Shown piece by piece: positions 46,054 to 56,096 of a stretch of DNA of 64,000 nucleotides. How positions within the stretch are numbered: the stretch's first letter is position 1; each line of letters begins with the position of its first letter. Position numbers and translations under genes: made by a program. The stretch is from contig NZ_CP061941.1 of the NCBI RefSeq assembly GCF_014805825.1, positions 3,286,001-3,350,000 of the forward strand. Reading direction: 5' to 3'. This stretch comes from Marinomonas algicola (GTDB taxonomy: Bacteria > Pseudomonadota > Gammaproteobacteria > Pseudomonadales > Marinomonadaceae). A model generated the notes under the pieces. The model was not told the origin of the DNA. It did no database searches and was given only the letters and a program-made list of their open reading frames with translations.

Positions 46054-46090
46054 ATTGATAGTTGTTATGACTTCAATATAGCGTTCCTAT
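46054..46090 (-). promoter_or_regulatory. OxyR-like element upstream of ahpC
   Basis: On the minus strand the tetranucleotides ATAG, ATAT, ATAA and CAAT are spaced by seven bases. The element begins 114 bp before the ATG and is conserved with the one before ahpF, and the similarity continues for about 30 bp toward the gene. Confidence 0.5.
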
Positions 46091-46172
46091 CAGCGTTTAG
46101 CGATTAATGAACCGCGTAAAATCACGCCATTGGATGCGTTTAAAAAGTTTGCTTTTGAGATAATCTATAAAA

Positions 46173-46194
46173 AACGGGCTCAAATGAGCCCGTT
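46173..46194 (-). terminator. Rho-independent terminator of glcB
   Basis: AACGGGCTC pairs with GAGCCCGTT around a short AAAT loop. The minus-strand transcript continues with TTTTTTATA. It lies just after the glcB stop. Confidence 0.85.
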
Positions 46195-46212
46195 ATGATT
46201 ACCAACGGCGAA

Positions 46213-48381
46213 TTAGCCTTGCTTTTTTTCTATCCGGTATGCATGCAATAAAGGCTCTGTGTAACCCGAAGGTTGTGCTTTGCCTTTAAACACTAAATCA
46301 CACGCGGCTTTAAAAGCAATGCCATCAAATTTGGGCGACATTTTTTCATACTCCTTATCCGCCGCATTTTGCTTATCAACAATCTCAGCCATTCGTTTCA
46401 AAGAAGCCATGACTTGTTCTTCAGAACACAGTCCATGTTCTAACCAATTAGCTAAGTGCTGTGATGAGATACGTAAAGTGGCTCGGTCTTCCATTAAGCC
46501 AACATTATTAATATCAGGCACCTTCGAACAGCCAACCCCTTGATCAATCCAACGAACCACATAACCCAAAATCCCCTGTGCATTGTTATCCAATTCAAAC
46601 TGAACCTCTTCTGGCGTTAATTGTTCATCCTTTTTAAGTAATGGAATATGTAAGATATCATCAATACTTGCTCGTTCTCTAGTGGCCAACTCAGCTTGTC
46701 TTTCTAGCACATTGACCAAATGGTAATGTGTACTGTGTAAGACAGCGCCATTTGGGGATGGAACCCAAGCGGTATTTGCACCCGACTTCGGATGGCCAAT
46801 TTTTTGCTCTAACATGGCCGCCATTTCGTCTGGCATTGCCCACATACCTTTACCAATTTGCGACTTACCCGGTAGTCCGCACTCAATGCCGACATCAACA
46901 TTCCAATCTTCATAAGCTTGAATCCATTTTTGCTGCTTCATTTTAGACTTAGCAACAAAAGGACCTGCCATCATGGACGTATGGATTTCATCTCCTGTTC
47001 GGTCTAAGAAGCCGGTATTTATAAAAACAACACGCTCAGATGCCGCGCGAATGCATTCTTTTAGGTTAACCGTAGTACGCCTCTCTTCGTCCATAATTCC
47101 GACTTTTAAGGTATTTTTAGCCAAGCCTAACGCTTGCTCAATACGATCAAATAAGGCGACGGTAAAAGCCACTTCTTCAGGGCCATGCATCTTAGGTTTT
47201 ACAATATTAACGCTGCCAGCACGGCTATTTTTGAGCTTAGTCTGTCCTTTTAAATCATGCATGGCCGCAAACGCTGTGATCATACCATCCATGATTCCTT
47301 CAGGAACGTCATTGCCCTCTTTATCTAAAATAGCGGGGTTCGTCATTAAGTGGCCAACATTACGTACAAATAAAAGACTTCTACCGTGCAGTGATATTGT
47401 GGATCCATCTAGGGCGCTATACACTCGATCTGCATTTAATGTACGTGTGACGGTTTTATCACCTTTCTCAAAAGACTCAGATAAGGTTCCTTGCATCAAT
47501 CCCAACCAATTACGGTACACTTCGACTTTATCTTCCGAATCTACCGCTGCAACCGAATCTTCACAGTCCATAATAGTGGTTACGGCGGCTTCAACCAGCA
47601 AATCTTTCACACCAGCCGCATCGGTTTGACCAATCATATGCGTATGATCAATTTGAAGCTCAATATGAAGCTCATTATTCTTCAATAAGATTGAAGTGGG
47701 TGCCAAGGCGTCGCCTGTAAACCCTAAGCACTTTTCTGGTTCCGCTAAGCCAACCTCTTCGCCTGAAGCTAATGTCACGACTAAAGCGGCATTTTTAATT
47801 TTATAAGATACGACCTCTTTATGTGAGCCTTCAGCTAAAGGCGCCGCATTATCTAAGTGCTGACGAGCAAACTCGATTACTTTTGCGCCTCGATCCGGGT
47901 TATAAAAAGACATTTTTTCCAACCCTGTCGTTTCTGGAATCGCATCAGTTCCGTACAACGCATCGTATAAACTGCCCCAACGAGCGTTCGCTGCATTAAG
48001 GGCAAACCGGGCATTTTTCACCGGCACAACCAATTGGGGTCCGGCTTGTAGAGCAATTTCAGAATCAACATTGTCTGTCGTAATTTTGAAATCTGGCCCT
48101 TCTTCAACTAAGTACCCTATTTCTAATAAAAAACGCTTATAGCGTTCGGCGTCATGAGGCTCACCTTTACGATCAAGATGCCATTGATCAATTTTGGCTT
48201 GTAGCTGCTCTCGTGTTTCAAGCAAGGCTTTGTTTTTCGGAGAAAAATCGTTAATGATGGCTTCAAACTCAGACCAGAAATGGGCTATTTCGACACCAGT
48301 ATGCGGTGCTATTTCTTCATTTACTAAAGCCCACAATGACTCAGAAACCTGTAACCCACCTTCTTGAATACGATCAGACAT
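46213..48381 (-). CDS. glcB: Malate synthase G
   Basis: Condenses glyoxylate and acetyl-CoA to malate; the monomeric G isoform of about 720 residues. Diagnostic segments: TTIMDCEDSVAAVDSEDK, GTLSESFEKGDK, IMDEERRTTVNLKECI (catalytic Arg) and IECGLPGKSQIGKGMWAMPD. ATG 48381 (MSDRIQEGGLQVSE) has GATGAGGTGT upstream and gives the family length; a start 39 bases earlier is unlikely. Likely used for growth on C2 compounds or glycolate. Confidence 0.95.
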   Translation of the reverse strand: MSDRIQEGGLQVSESLWALVNEEIAPHTGVEIAHFWSEFEAIINDFSPKNKALLETREQLQAKIDQWHLDRKGEPHDAERYKRFLLEIGYLVEEGPDFKITTDNVDSEIALQAGPQLVVPVKNARFALNAANARWGSLYDALYGTDAIPETTGLEKMSFYNPDRGAKVIEFARQHLDNAAPLAEGSHKEVVSYKIKNAALVVTLASGEEVGLAEPEKCLGFTGDALAPTSILLKNNELHIELQIDHTHMIGQTDAAGVKDLLVEAAVTTIMDCEDSVAAVDSEDKVEVYRNWLGLMQGTLSESFEKGDKTVTRTLNADRVYSALDGSTISLHGRSLLFVRNVGHLMTNPAILDKEGNDVPEGIMDGMITAFAAMHDLKGQTKLKNSRAGSVNIVKPKMHGPEEVAFTVALFDRIEQALGLAKNTLKVGIMDEERRTTVNLKECIRAASERVVFINTGFLDRTGDEIHTSMMAGPFVAKSKMKQQKWIQAYEDWNVDVGIECGLPGKSQIGKGMWAMPDEMAAMLEQKIGHPKSGANTAWVPSPNGAVLHSTHYHLVNVLERQAELATRERASIDDILHIPLLKKDEQLTPEEVQFELDNNAQGILGYVVRWIDQGVGCSKVPDINNVGLMEDRATLRISSQHLANWLEHGLCSEEQVMASLKRMAEIVDKQNAADKEYEKMSPKFDGIAFKAACDLVFKGKAQPSGYTEPLLHAYRIEKKQG

Positions 48382-48601
48382 ACACCTCATCCCTATTATT
48401 GATTGTTTAAAATTACACAAATGGCCATATGAGATATATTTGTATCAACAAATAAGAAAATGAAACCTTTGTATCTATTGATTTAATAGTGGCTGGATTC
48501 TGTCAAAAACACAATAATGCATCTTACTTAATCGACATATAAGAAACATTTTTTCCTTTCCCGATTCAACTGAGCTTATGACGAGTCGATTTTTTAGGCT
48601 T

Positions 48602-49018
48602 TTATAAAGAATCTAGCCCCTGTGAAGAAAGTTCCGTTAAGCCTTTTAGAGCCTTATCAGCGTCCCTTAATGGAACAAAGATATGATCATGGTAATAAGC
48701 CGCGACCACATTTGCGCTGATATTAAGCTGAGTTAACTTTGTCGTAACAGCGGCGGTTAATCCGATGGCATTCAGGCTGGAATGAACGCTTAAAGTGATG
48801 CATTTAAATACGCCTTGATACGCTATGTTAAACTCATCAGCGACCTTTTTTTCAATAATGACGGTCAAACCTTCTTCTTCAAAAAACGTTCCCATTGGCG
48901 CTAATCGAGACAAGCGCTCTATCGAAGGGCTGATTAATGTACCAAATACATATTCTTTATCTAGTAGCACGGGAATCATAGATAATATCAATTTTTGTAA
49001 ATTCTTTTCACCAGACAT
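48602..49018 (-). CDS. ACT-domain protein (ACT_3 type)
   Basis: A 138-aa protein with the doubled ACT-like fold of the DUF2241/ACT_3 family (MGTFFEEEGLTVIIEKKVAD; CITLSVHSSLNAIGLTAAVTTKL). ACT domains bind amino acids; the ligand here is unknown. AAAAGGTCTTGAT lies before the ATG. It is divergent from katG and not obviously related to it. Confidence 0.82.
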   Translation of the reverse strand: MSGEKNLQKLILSMIPVLLDKEYVFGTLISPSIERLSRLAPMGTFFEEEGLTVIIEKKVADEFNIAYQGVFKCITLSVHSSLNAIGLTAAVTTKLTQLNISANVVAAYYHDHIFVPLRDADKALKGLTELSSQGLDSL

Positions 49019-49295
49019 ATCAAGACCTTTTCAATAAAGTATTTTCCTATTTATAGTCATCATTGTAGGAGCGTCATTGTTTTTTGTCACAGCTATCAAG
49101 GCGAAAATCGCATCAAATAAGCCATTAACACCATTGAATGAATCGTTAGGACATTGAATATTTATTTCACTATCAAGCCATTAGTTTTAATTAATTGTAT
49201 TAACCAAAAAAATAAGACTATAACTATTAGCAAGGTAAAGCGAATCAAACGCCAACCAAAAACAATCAAAGCGAACTAGGCTAGGAGAAAACGTG

Positions 49296-51491
49296 ATGTC
49301 AAACGAAAGCAAGTGTCCATTCAATCATACAGCCACTGGGAGTAATCAATCTGCAGATCGAGGTACTTCCAATAAAGATTGGTGGCCAAATCAATTAAAT
49401 TTAAAACTATTGCATCAGCATTCCGCTAAATCAAACCCTATGGGTGAAGAATTTAATTATGTGGAAGCCTTTAACAACTTAGATCTTGAAGCGGTTCGTC
49501 AAGATTTATATCACTTGATGACAGACTCTCAAGATTGGTGGCCAGCCGACTACGGCCATTACGGCCCATTTTTTATTCGTATGGCTTGGCACAGTGCAGG
49601 GACGTACCGCACAGCAGATGGACGCGGTGGTGCAACGTCGGGAACACAACGGTTTGCACCATTAAATAGCTGGCCAGATAACGTTAATTTGGACAAGGCA
49701 CGCCGTTTACTTTGGCCTATCAAACAAAAATACGGCCGTAAGATTTCTTGGGCCGACTTGATGATCTTAGCAGGCAACTGCGCTTTAGAATCGATGGGCT
49801 TTAAAACCTTTGGTTTTGCCGGTGGACGCGCCGATGTTTGGGAACCAGAAGATGATATTTACTGGGGAACCGAAAAAACCTGGCTAGACGATACACGTTA
49901 CACGGGTGAGAGAGAGTTAGAGAATCCTCTAGCCGCCGTTCAAATGGGCTTGATCTATGTTAACCCTGAAGGTCCTGATGGCAAACCAGACACCCTAGCG
50001 TCAGCGCGAGATATTCGAGATACGTTTGGTCGTATGGCCATGGACGATGAAGAAACGGTTGCTTTGATTGCGGGTGGTCATACCTTTGGTAAAGCGCATG
50101 GCGCAGGCGATGCCGCACAAGTGGGTGCTGATCCAGAGGCAGCAAGCATTACTGAACAAGGATTTGGTTGGAGTAATTCTCAGGGAACAGGCAACGGTGT
50201 AGATACCATTTCTAGTGGCTTAGAAGGCGCTTGGACGAAAAACCCAACGAGATGGGACAACGGTTTCTTTGACAACTTGTTCGACTATGAGTGGGAGTTA
50301 ACCAAAAGCCCAGCAGCAGCTTGGCAATGGTCACCAAAAGGCCGTGCCGGTTCTAATAGTGTGCCAGACGCACATGATGCCAACAAACGCCATGCTCCAA
50401 TGATGTTTACCTCTGATTTGGCATTACGTGATGACCCAATTTACGGGCCAATTTCTAAACGTTTCCACGAAAATCCGGATCAATTAGAAAATGCGTTTGC
50501 ACGTGCATGGTACAAGCTAACACACCGTGACATGGGGCCTGTTTCTCGTTACTTGGGACCTTTGGTTCCACAAGAAGAACTCATTTGGCAGGATCCAGTT
50601 CCTAAGCAAAGTCGCCCTTTGGTAACGGAGCAAGACATAGCTGACCTTAAAGTCAAATTAGCCGCATCAGGGTTATCTGTCGCTCAGTTAGTTTCGACCG
50701 CTTGGGCATCTGCTTCAACCTACCGAGGATCAGACATGCGTGGTGGCGCTAATGGCGCTCGTATTCGTTTAGCACCGCAAAAGGATTGGCAAGTTAATCA
50801 ACCTGATCAATTAGCTATTATCTTGGAAACCTTAGCAAGCATTCAAACTGAGTTTAACGGTCAATCCGATAGAAAAATATCGTTTTCTGATTTGATTGTG
50901 TTAGCCGGTTCTGTGGGAGTAGAAACAGCCGCTCAAGCAGCAGGTCAGAAAGTGACCGCTCCCTTCACTCCAGGTCGTACCGATGCCTCTCAGGAACAAA
51001 CAGACATAGAGTCATTTTCAGTACTTGAACCGGTTGCAGATGGATTCCGTAACTTTCTGAGCGGTCACTACACAGTATCCACCGAAGAGATGCTAATAGA
51101 TAAGGCGCAATTATTAACCTTATCAGCGCCAGAGATGACCGTCCTTCTCGGTGGTTTGCGTGTATTAAACGCCAACACGGCACAATCGGCTCATGGTGTA
51201 TTTACCGAGCAGCCAGAAAGGCTAACAAATGACTTTTTTGTCAATTTGTTGGACATGAGCACCCAATGGTTTGCCACGTCAAAAGAAGAAGATGAATTTC
51301 AAGGCCGTGACAGAACGACTGGAAAAATCAAATGGACAGCAACCCGTGCTGATTTGGTGTTTGGCTCGAACTCGCAACTACGCGCTATTGCTGAAGTCTA
51401 CGCTTGCGCAGATTCACAAGAACGTTTTGTGAATGATTTCATCAAAGCGTGGACAAAGGTAATGGAACTGGATCGATTTGATCTAGCTTAA
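49296..51491 (+). CDS. katG: Catalase-peroxidase
   Basis: Heme enzyme detoxifying hydrogen peroxide, 731 aa. Distal site RMAWHSAGTYR supplies Arg, Trp and His; Tyr in GLIYVNPEGPDG and Met in RMAMDDEETVAL would form the Met-Tyr-Trp adduct; the proximal His lies in AGGHTFGKAHGAG. A C-terminal degenerate repeat domain follows (VLAGSVGVETAA). ATG 49296 has TAGGAGAAAAC before it, with a GTG immediately preceding. The 277-bp upstream gap should hold a peroxide-responsive promoter; I see no convincing OxyR site there. Confidence 0.95.
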   Translation: MSNESKCPFNHTATGSNQSADRGTSNKDWWPNQLNLKLLHQHSAKSNPMGEEFNYVEAFNNLDLEAVRQDLYHLMTDSQDWWPADYGHYGPFFIRMAWHSAGTYRTADGRGGATSGTQRFAPLNSWPDNVNLDKARRLLWPIKQKYGRKISWADLMILAGNCALESMGFKTFGFAGGRADVWEPEDDIYWGTEKTWLDDTRYTGERELENPLAAVQMGLIYVNPEGPDGKPDTLASARDIRDTFGRMAMDDEETVALIAGGHTFGKAHGAGDAAQVGADPEAASITEQGFGWSNSQGTGNGVDTISSGLEGAWTKNPTRWDNGFFDNLFDYEWELTKSPAAAWQWSPKGRAGSNSVPDAHDANKRHAPMMFTSDLALRDDPIYGPISKRFHENPDQLENAFARAWYKLTHRDMGPVSRYLGPLVPQEELIWQDPVPKQSRPLVTEQDIADLKVKLAASGLSVAQLVSTAWASASTYRGSDMRGGANGARIRLAPQKDWQVNQPDQLAIILETLASIQTEFNGQSDRKISFSDLIVLAGSVGVETAAQAAGQKVTAPFTPGRTDASQEQTDIESFSVLEPVADGFRNFLSGHYTVSTEEMLIDKAQLLTLSAPEMTVLLGGLRVLNANTAQSAHGVFTEQPERLTNDFFVNLLDMSTQWFATSKEEDEFQGRDRTTGKIKWTATRADLVFGSNSQLRAIAEVYACADSQERFVNDFIKAWTKVMELDRFDLA

Positions 51492-51507
51492 TTATCACTA
51501 TGGCTAA

Positions 51508-51541
51508 ATCGCTCTCCTAAGAGGAAATAGGAGAGCGATTC
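51508..51541. terminator. Hairpin between convergent katG and ABC exporter genes
   Basis: AATCGCTCTCCTA (51508-51520) and TAGGAGAGCGATT (51529-51541) form a perfect 13-bp stem with an 8-nt loop. U-tracts are weak on both sides, so it is a probable bidirectional terminator. Confidence 0.65.
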
Positions 51542-51579
51542 TCATACAGAAAAGCCATTATCCTAACGAAGCAAATGAA

Positions 51580-53367
51580 TTATTCTCCGTCTGTATTTTC
51601 TACTAACTTAGCGTAAAAACCGCCTTGTTTAATCAAAGATTCATGCGTGCCTTTTTCAATAATGTTACCTTGATCAAGCACGATAATTTGATCAGAATGC
51701 TGAATAGTGCTGAGTCGATGAGCAATCGCAATCACTGTTTTTTCCGCAAAAACATGATCTATCGCTCGCTGTATCATATTCTCAGTGACTGAATCTACTG
51801 AACTGGTTGCCTCATCCAATAAAACAAGATCACTGCCACTCGCCATGGCTCGTGCAAACGCGACTAACTGAGATTGGCCTGCAGACAAGTTACCGCCATT
51901 AGCCGATAAAACAAATTGATAACCATTGGGTAATTTTTCAATAAATTCATTTGCATATACATAGTTAGCCGCGTCTCTAATGTCCTGATCACTGATTCCT
52001 TTACGCTGTAGCCCTATATTAAAAGCGATGCTTTCATTAAATAAATAAACCTCTTGCTGCATCAGAGAGAAGAAATTATTGACCAATTTTTTAGGTATAT
52101 CCCGAAGTTCAATTCCATTCAATTTGATACTACCCTGATACTCTCGGTAGGTTTTGGTGAGCAAGCGTAGAATCGTTGATTTGCCAGATCCGGTGCTACC
52201 GACTAAAGCGATTTTATCACCTTTATTTAAATCAAATGTCACGCCTTTTAAAACATAGGCACCTGTGGGCGTATATCGGAAATAAACATCATCGAAAGAT
52301 AAAGACGTAAATGACGTCAGCTGAGATGCCATTTTTGTCATTTCTTCTTGCGTTAAAGACTCTTCTTTATTATCTGTTTCTAATGGTTGATCGTATAAGG
52401 TTTGAATATTCTGTAACGCCGCTAGCGCCCTCTGAATAGACGCAATTTGAGACGTAAAATCTCTCACTGGGACAAAAATTTTATCCAATGTTTGAATGAA
52501 GCCAATTAACACACCGACAGATAAAGCCGCCGCCAAAATTTCATGGGCACCATACCAAATAATCAACCCCATACTAATAGTGGTGATGCCTTCGATAATG
52601 GCAAACAAGCCTGCGTCGATTAGGTTTGAGCGAGACTGGTAGCGATAAAATGCCATAGTAAAAAGGCTAAAACGTTTCTGCGTTTCGACCTCTGCGTTAT
52701 AAAGCTGTACCGTTTTAATACCTTGCAAACTTTCTTGTAAATACCCAGTGCTTTGAGACAATACCCGCCGAGAAGATAGTTGTGATTCATGCAGCAAGCG
52801 TCTTAATAACGTCGTAACCCAATAAATGGGAGGCGCTATCATAAGGGTTACCAAAGTGAGTTGCCAGCTAATCGTCGTGAGGAAAATAAGCAATGCTAAG
52901 GTGATTAAAACGTCTCTTACCATGGACAATAAGCCCGATGCCAGAGATTCATTAATGGCTTCTAAGTCACTTGTTAATCGGGTCAACACTGACCCCATTG
53001 GGGTTTTATCAAAATAACTACGAGGAAAATCCAACACCCGAGCAAACATATCCAGCCGCATATCTCGCATCGAAAATAAGGCGGCTTTTTGCACAAAATA
53101 CAAATAACTTGAGCTAGCCATGTAGTTCATGACCAGCACAAGAGAGATCAGAATCAGCCAAAACCACATTCCTTCCCATTGTTGATTGACTAATTGCTGA
53201 TCCACAATTTGAATAATTAGCCAAGGAAAAGCAACACTGCAAAAAACGGATAAGGGTATGGGGAGAAAGCCTAAAAGATACAGCCTTTTATAGGGAAGAA
53301 TGAAAGGAGAAAACTGCGTCCAATACGCACTTAAAGACCGTTTTTTGGCCTTGTTAAATTTAGGCAT
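51580..53367 (-). CDS. ABC exporter half-transporter (MdlB/SmdB type)
   Basis: Fused permease-ATPase of 595 aa: six helices (to about residue 310) then a nucleotide-binding domain with Walker A VGSTGSGKST, signature LSAGQSQLVAFARA and Walker B DLVLLDEATSSVD. Partner of the upstream half-transporter in a heterodimeric multidrug-type exporter. ATG 53367 has AGAAGGGGAAAGTA before it and overlaps the partner's stop by 8 bp. The substrate is unknown. Confidence 0.9.
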   Translation of the reverse strand: MPKFNKAKKRSLSAYWTQFSPFILPYKRLYLLGFLPIPLSVFCSVAFPWLIIQIVDQQLVNQQWEGMWFWLILISLVLVMNYMASSSYLYFVQKAALFSMRDMRLDMFARVLDFPRSYFDKTPMGSVLTRLTSDLEAINESLASGLLSMVRDVLITLALLIFLTTISWQLTLVTLMIAPPIYWVTTLLRRLLHESQLSSRRVLSQSTGYLQESLQGIKTVQLYNAEVETQKRFSLFTMAFYRYQSRSNLIDAGLFAIIEGITTISMGLIIWYGAHEILAAALSVGVLIGFIQTLDKIFVPVRDFTSQIASIQRALAALQNIQTLYDQPLETDNKEESLTQEEMTKMASQLTSFTSLSFDDVYFRYTPTGAYVLKGVTFDLNKGDKIALVGSTGSGKSTILRLLTKTYREYQGSIKLNGIELRDIPKKLVNNFFSLMQQEVYLFNESIAFNIGLQRKGISDQDIRDAANYVYANEFIEKLPNGYQFVLSANGGNLSAGQSQLVAFARAMASGSDLVLLDEATSSVDSVTENMIQRAIDHVFAEKTVIAIAHRLSTIQHSDQIIVLDQGNIIEKGTHESLIKQGGFYAKLVENTDGE

Positions 53368-55342
53368 TACTTTCCCCTTCTGCCGTACCCGTTTGAAGAA
53401 ACTGCCACGTTTCACGATATAAGTTAGAGGTTTTTAATAACTCACTATGACTGCCTGTAGCGGTAATTTCGCCGTCCTCAAGTAAAAGTATTTTATCAAC
53501 ACGCTCTAAAACAGCCTGTCGGTGAGACACAATTAAGCCGCTTTTTGCTTGTGCGTTGTTAAAAATTTGATTCAATAAAAAGCGTTCTGTCTCATTATCA
53601 ACCGCAGAAAGTACATTATCGAGCATTAATAGATTGGCGGGAGTAAACATTCCCCGAGCCAAACTGATTCTTTGCTTTTGCCCACCAGACAATAAGATAC
53701 CTTTTTCACCCACTAAGGTTTGAACGCCATCAGGAAAAGTCTTAACGTCTTTCGTCATGGCGCTTTGCTCTAGAGCCATTTCCATGGTTAAACGTGACGG
53801 CGCGTTCTCTGAACCAAATTGAATATTGTTTTCTAACGTATCGGAAAAAAGAAACGGCTCTTGCGTAATGGTTCTAACGGCTGCACGTACTTCTTTACGA
53901 GACAATTTAGTCACATCGTAACCATCAATAAAAACACTGTTTTCTGGTATATCATAAAAACGATTCAGACAATTCACTAAGGTGGTTTTACCGCTGCCCA
54001 CGCGACCTAAAATAGCCACTCTTTCGCCGGGTTTAATAGTAAAAGAAATATTTTTCAAGGCGAATTCTTGTTTTCTATCTTCACCCGACTTAATAACGTG
54101 TTCACCGTTTTCATCTTTTAATTTGGGATAGGTAAAATGCAGATTCCTGACTTCTAGACCTTTGGAAAACAATGCACTTTGACTAAAAGTGGCTTTATCA
54201 GTAGGTGAAAGTGTGTTCTCGTCTGAAACGGGTTGATGCAAAATTCTTCCCATGCTCTTTAAACTCACCATCCCCATCTGAACAGTTGAGATTAATCGTC
54301 CTAAAGACATAAAGGGCATAGCCAGTAAGCTGGCATAAGCAAGAAAAGCGGTAATATCACCTAGAGACAACTCTGACTGCATTAAATACCAACCACCAAC
54401 ACCCAAAATGATGATTTTTAATACCGATTCCGTGAACTCTAGAATGGGCATAATGAAAGTACGAATGCGCAGTTGCTTTAACGAAACAGCTAATATCTCA
54501 TCGTTACTATGATTAAATTTATCCAGTGCCCAAGTCTTAATATCATTGCCTTTAATCACCTCGACACCATTTAAAAAGGTAACGGTTTGAGTAGATAGGT
54601 TTTGTAAATAACGCATTCGTTGAGATAACAGTTTTCTCATGGTAGCAATAGCGTGATTTACAATTAAGAAAGAGACAATGACAGGCACCAAGCAATACAA
54701 CATTAAACTCGGGGAAATCTGCCACATTTTTATTGGTGTCATAGAAAGTGTGAAGAATATGTTAAATACATTCATCATACCAACACCAGCCATGGCTCTG
54801 ATGCCATTAATGTCATTATTTACTATGGAGATTAATCCTCCAACAGGGTGCGTTTCATAAAACCCCTGTTGCGATTGAGTCAATTTTTTAAACGCGTCAT
54901 TTTTAAACTCTTTTTCCACCAGCCGACCTGGATTGAAAAATAGCATTCGAGACGCCGTTCGGCTAATCATCACACAAAAAGCAAACCCAATAACCCAATA
55001 AATCTTTTCGATAAGAGCGTGGTAATCCTGATCATCACTCCCTCCAAGTAGATCAATACTTTCCCCTAGATAAACGGGGATGGTGACGGCTAAAAGGTTC
55101 GTAATAAATAGACATATAACACCCAATAGATAAGAGTATTTATGCTGTAATGCATAAGAAAAAAATAAACGTAATTCGCTCAAAATAATAGAACCATTAG
55201 ATAAAAATAATGTGGGCACAAAGTATACACGCTTAAGCTTGATGAAAGCGTCTCTAGAGGGGATTTTTAATTGAATAAAACGTTTGGTTTTTAATAGTGT
55301 AAATAAAAGAAGTATGACGTCTAAAAAAGAGTAAGCGATCAC
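53360..55342 (-). CDS. ABC exporter half-transporter (MdlA/SmdA type)
   Basis: Permease-ATPase fusion with Walker A LGRVGSGKTT, signature LSGGQKQRISLARG and Walker B LLMLDNVLSAVD. The usual catalytic Glu after Walker B is Asn here, so this half probably carries the degenerate ATP site of the heterodimer. Read from GTG 55342 (AAAGGGTAA just upstream) it has an extra N-terminal segment of about 55 residues with one hydrophobic helix. A shorter start near the LSELRLFFSYAL segment would give the normal family length. No in-frame ATG lies between. Confidence 0.88.
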   Translation of the reverse strand: MIAYSFLDVILLLFTLLKTKRFIQLKIPSRDAFIKLKRVYFVPTLFLSNGSIILSELRLFFSYALQHKYSYLLGVICLFITNLLAVTIPVYLGESIDLLGGSDDQDYHALIEKIYWVIGFAFCVMISRTASRMLFFNPGRLVEKEFKNDAFKKLTQSQQGFYETHPVGGLISIVNNDINGIRAMAGVGMMNVFNIFFTLSMTPIKMWQISPSLMLYCLVPVIVSFLIVNHAIATMRKLLSQRMRYLQNLSTQTVTFLNGVEVIKGNDIKTWALDKFNHSNDEILAVSLKQLRIRTFIMPILEFTESVLKIIILGVGGWYLMQSELSLGDITAFLAYASLLAMPFMSLGRLISTVQMGMVSLKSMGRILHQPVSDENTLSPTDKATFSQSALFSKGLEVRNLHFTYPKLKDENGEHVIKSGEDRKQEFALKNISFTIKPGERVAILGRVGSGKTTLVNCLNRFYDIPENSVFIDGYDVTKLSRKEVRAAVRTITQEPFLFSDTLENNIQFGSENAPSRLTMEMALEQSAMTKDVKTFPDGVQTLVGEKGILLSGGQKQRISLARGMFTPANLLMLDNVLSAVDNETERFLLNQIFNNAQAKSGLIVSHRQAVLERVDKILLLEDGEITATGSHSELLKTSNLYRETWQFLQTGTAEGESNA

Positions 55343-55361
55343 TTACCCTTTAAGGTAAAGA

Positions 55362-55970
55362 TTAATTAGATTCTATGATGTAACAATGAGGCTCTGAAAA
55401 ATGAGCGTTACGACGGCATTGATTAATCGCTTTCTTTTGGGCCATGATCTCAGTTGATGCCATCCCACCACCTAATATTCCCGTTTTATTACCAGCCAAA
55501 GCCTTGTGCCCTTTTTGTTTTTGGTAATAGTCATAGTGTGCAACATCTGGAAATCCAATTACTTCAGGTGGATAGAGAGAGGCATCAATGGCTTTTTCAG
55601 TACTGGCCTCAAAATGCTCGATAGTACAACCAGAATTCACTTTAGCATAGACATGACACAACCTCAGGGCCTCAGAAAATGCCAACTCTTTCGTTAATTT
55701 TTCATCGGAGAACCCGGTTGCAACCAATTCTCCACTCAACCAATAAGTCGCAAAGGCTTTATTACCCGCTTGCTCTTGATATTGTCGAAACTCTCTTGCC
55801 ACCCAAGGAGTGACTTGTAATTCATACTTAAATGCTTCAGATATTTGAATAGACTTCAGCTCAATTTCGTTAAAGGGTTCTGGCGTATCGAGTACGCTGC
55901 ATCCTACCAGCGCATGTCCAATCAATGAACTTAATATTGTGGCTTTCACAATTGACGAGTGTTTACCCAT
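55362..55970 (-). CDS. Putative lipoprotein of unknown function
   Basis: A 202-aa protein with a lipoprotein signal ending LVGC (lipobox) near residue 24, followed by a Pro/Glu-rich linker. Later residues include paired cysteines (LCHVYAKVNSGC; CRRNAHFSEPHC) that may form disulfides and an A-rich AFSEALRLC helix. I do not recognise the family. ATG 55970 has GCAGGGAAGGAAC before it. It sits 19 bp before the ABC exporter genes on the same strand, so it may be co-expressed. Confidence 0.75.
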   Translation of the reverse strand: MGKHSSIVKATILSSLIGHALVGCSVLDTPEPFNEIELKSIQISEAFKYELQVTPWVAREFRQYQEQAGNKAFATYWLSGELVATGFSDEKLTKELAFSEALRLCHVYAKVNSGCTIEHFEASTEKAIDASLYPPEVIGFPDVAHYDYYQKQKGHKALAGNKTGILGGGMASTEIMAQKKAINQCRRNAHFSEPHCYIIESN

Positions 55971-56096
55971 GTTCCTTCCCTGCTTATCCATAATAACAAA
56001 CATTGAGATTCATCTCTCAATGCATTAAATTTACAACGAAACAAAACGAATTAAAAGGGTATTCATAAACCAATTAGGAAACACTCTACACTGACG

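Noticed and set aside
46973..47629. 218-codon open frame antisense to glcB
   Set aside because: It lies wholly inside the strongly supported malate synthase gene, and its translation is low-complexity Ser/Thr/Pro-rich with no family resemblance.
49019..49295. OxyR site upstream of katG
   Set aside because: A TTAG-N7-AATA-N7-CACT-N7-CATT series near 49148 has too many mismatches, and the stronger ahpC/ahpF element does not align without gaps.
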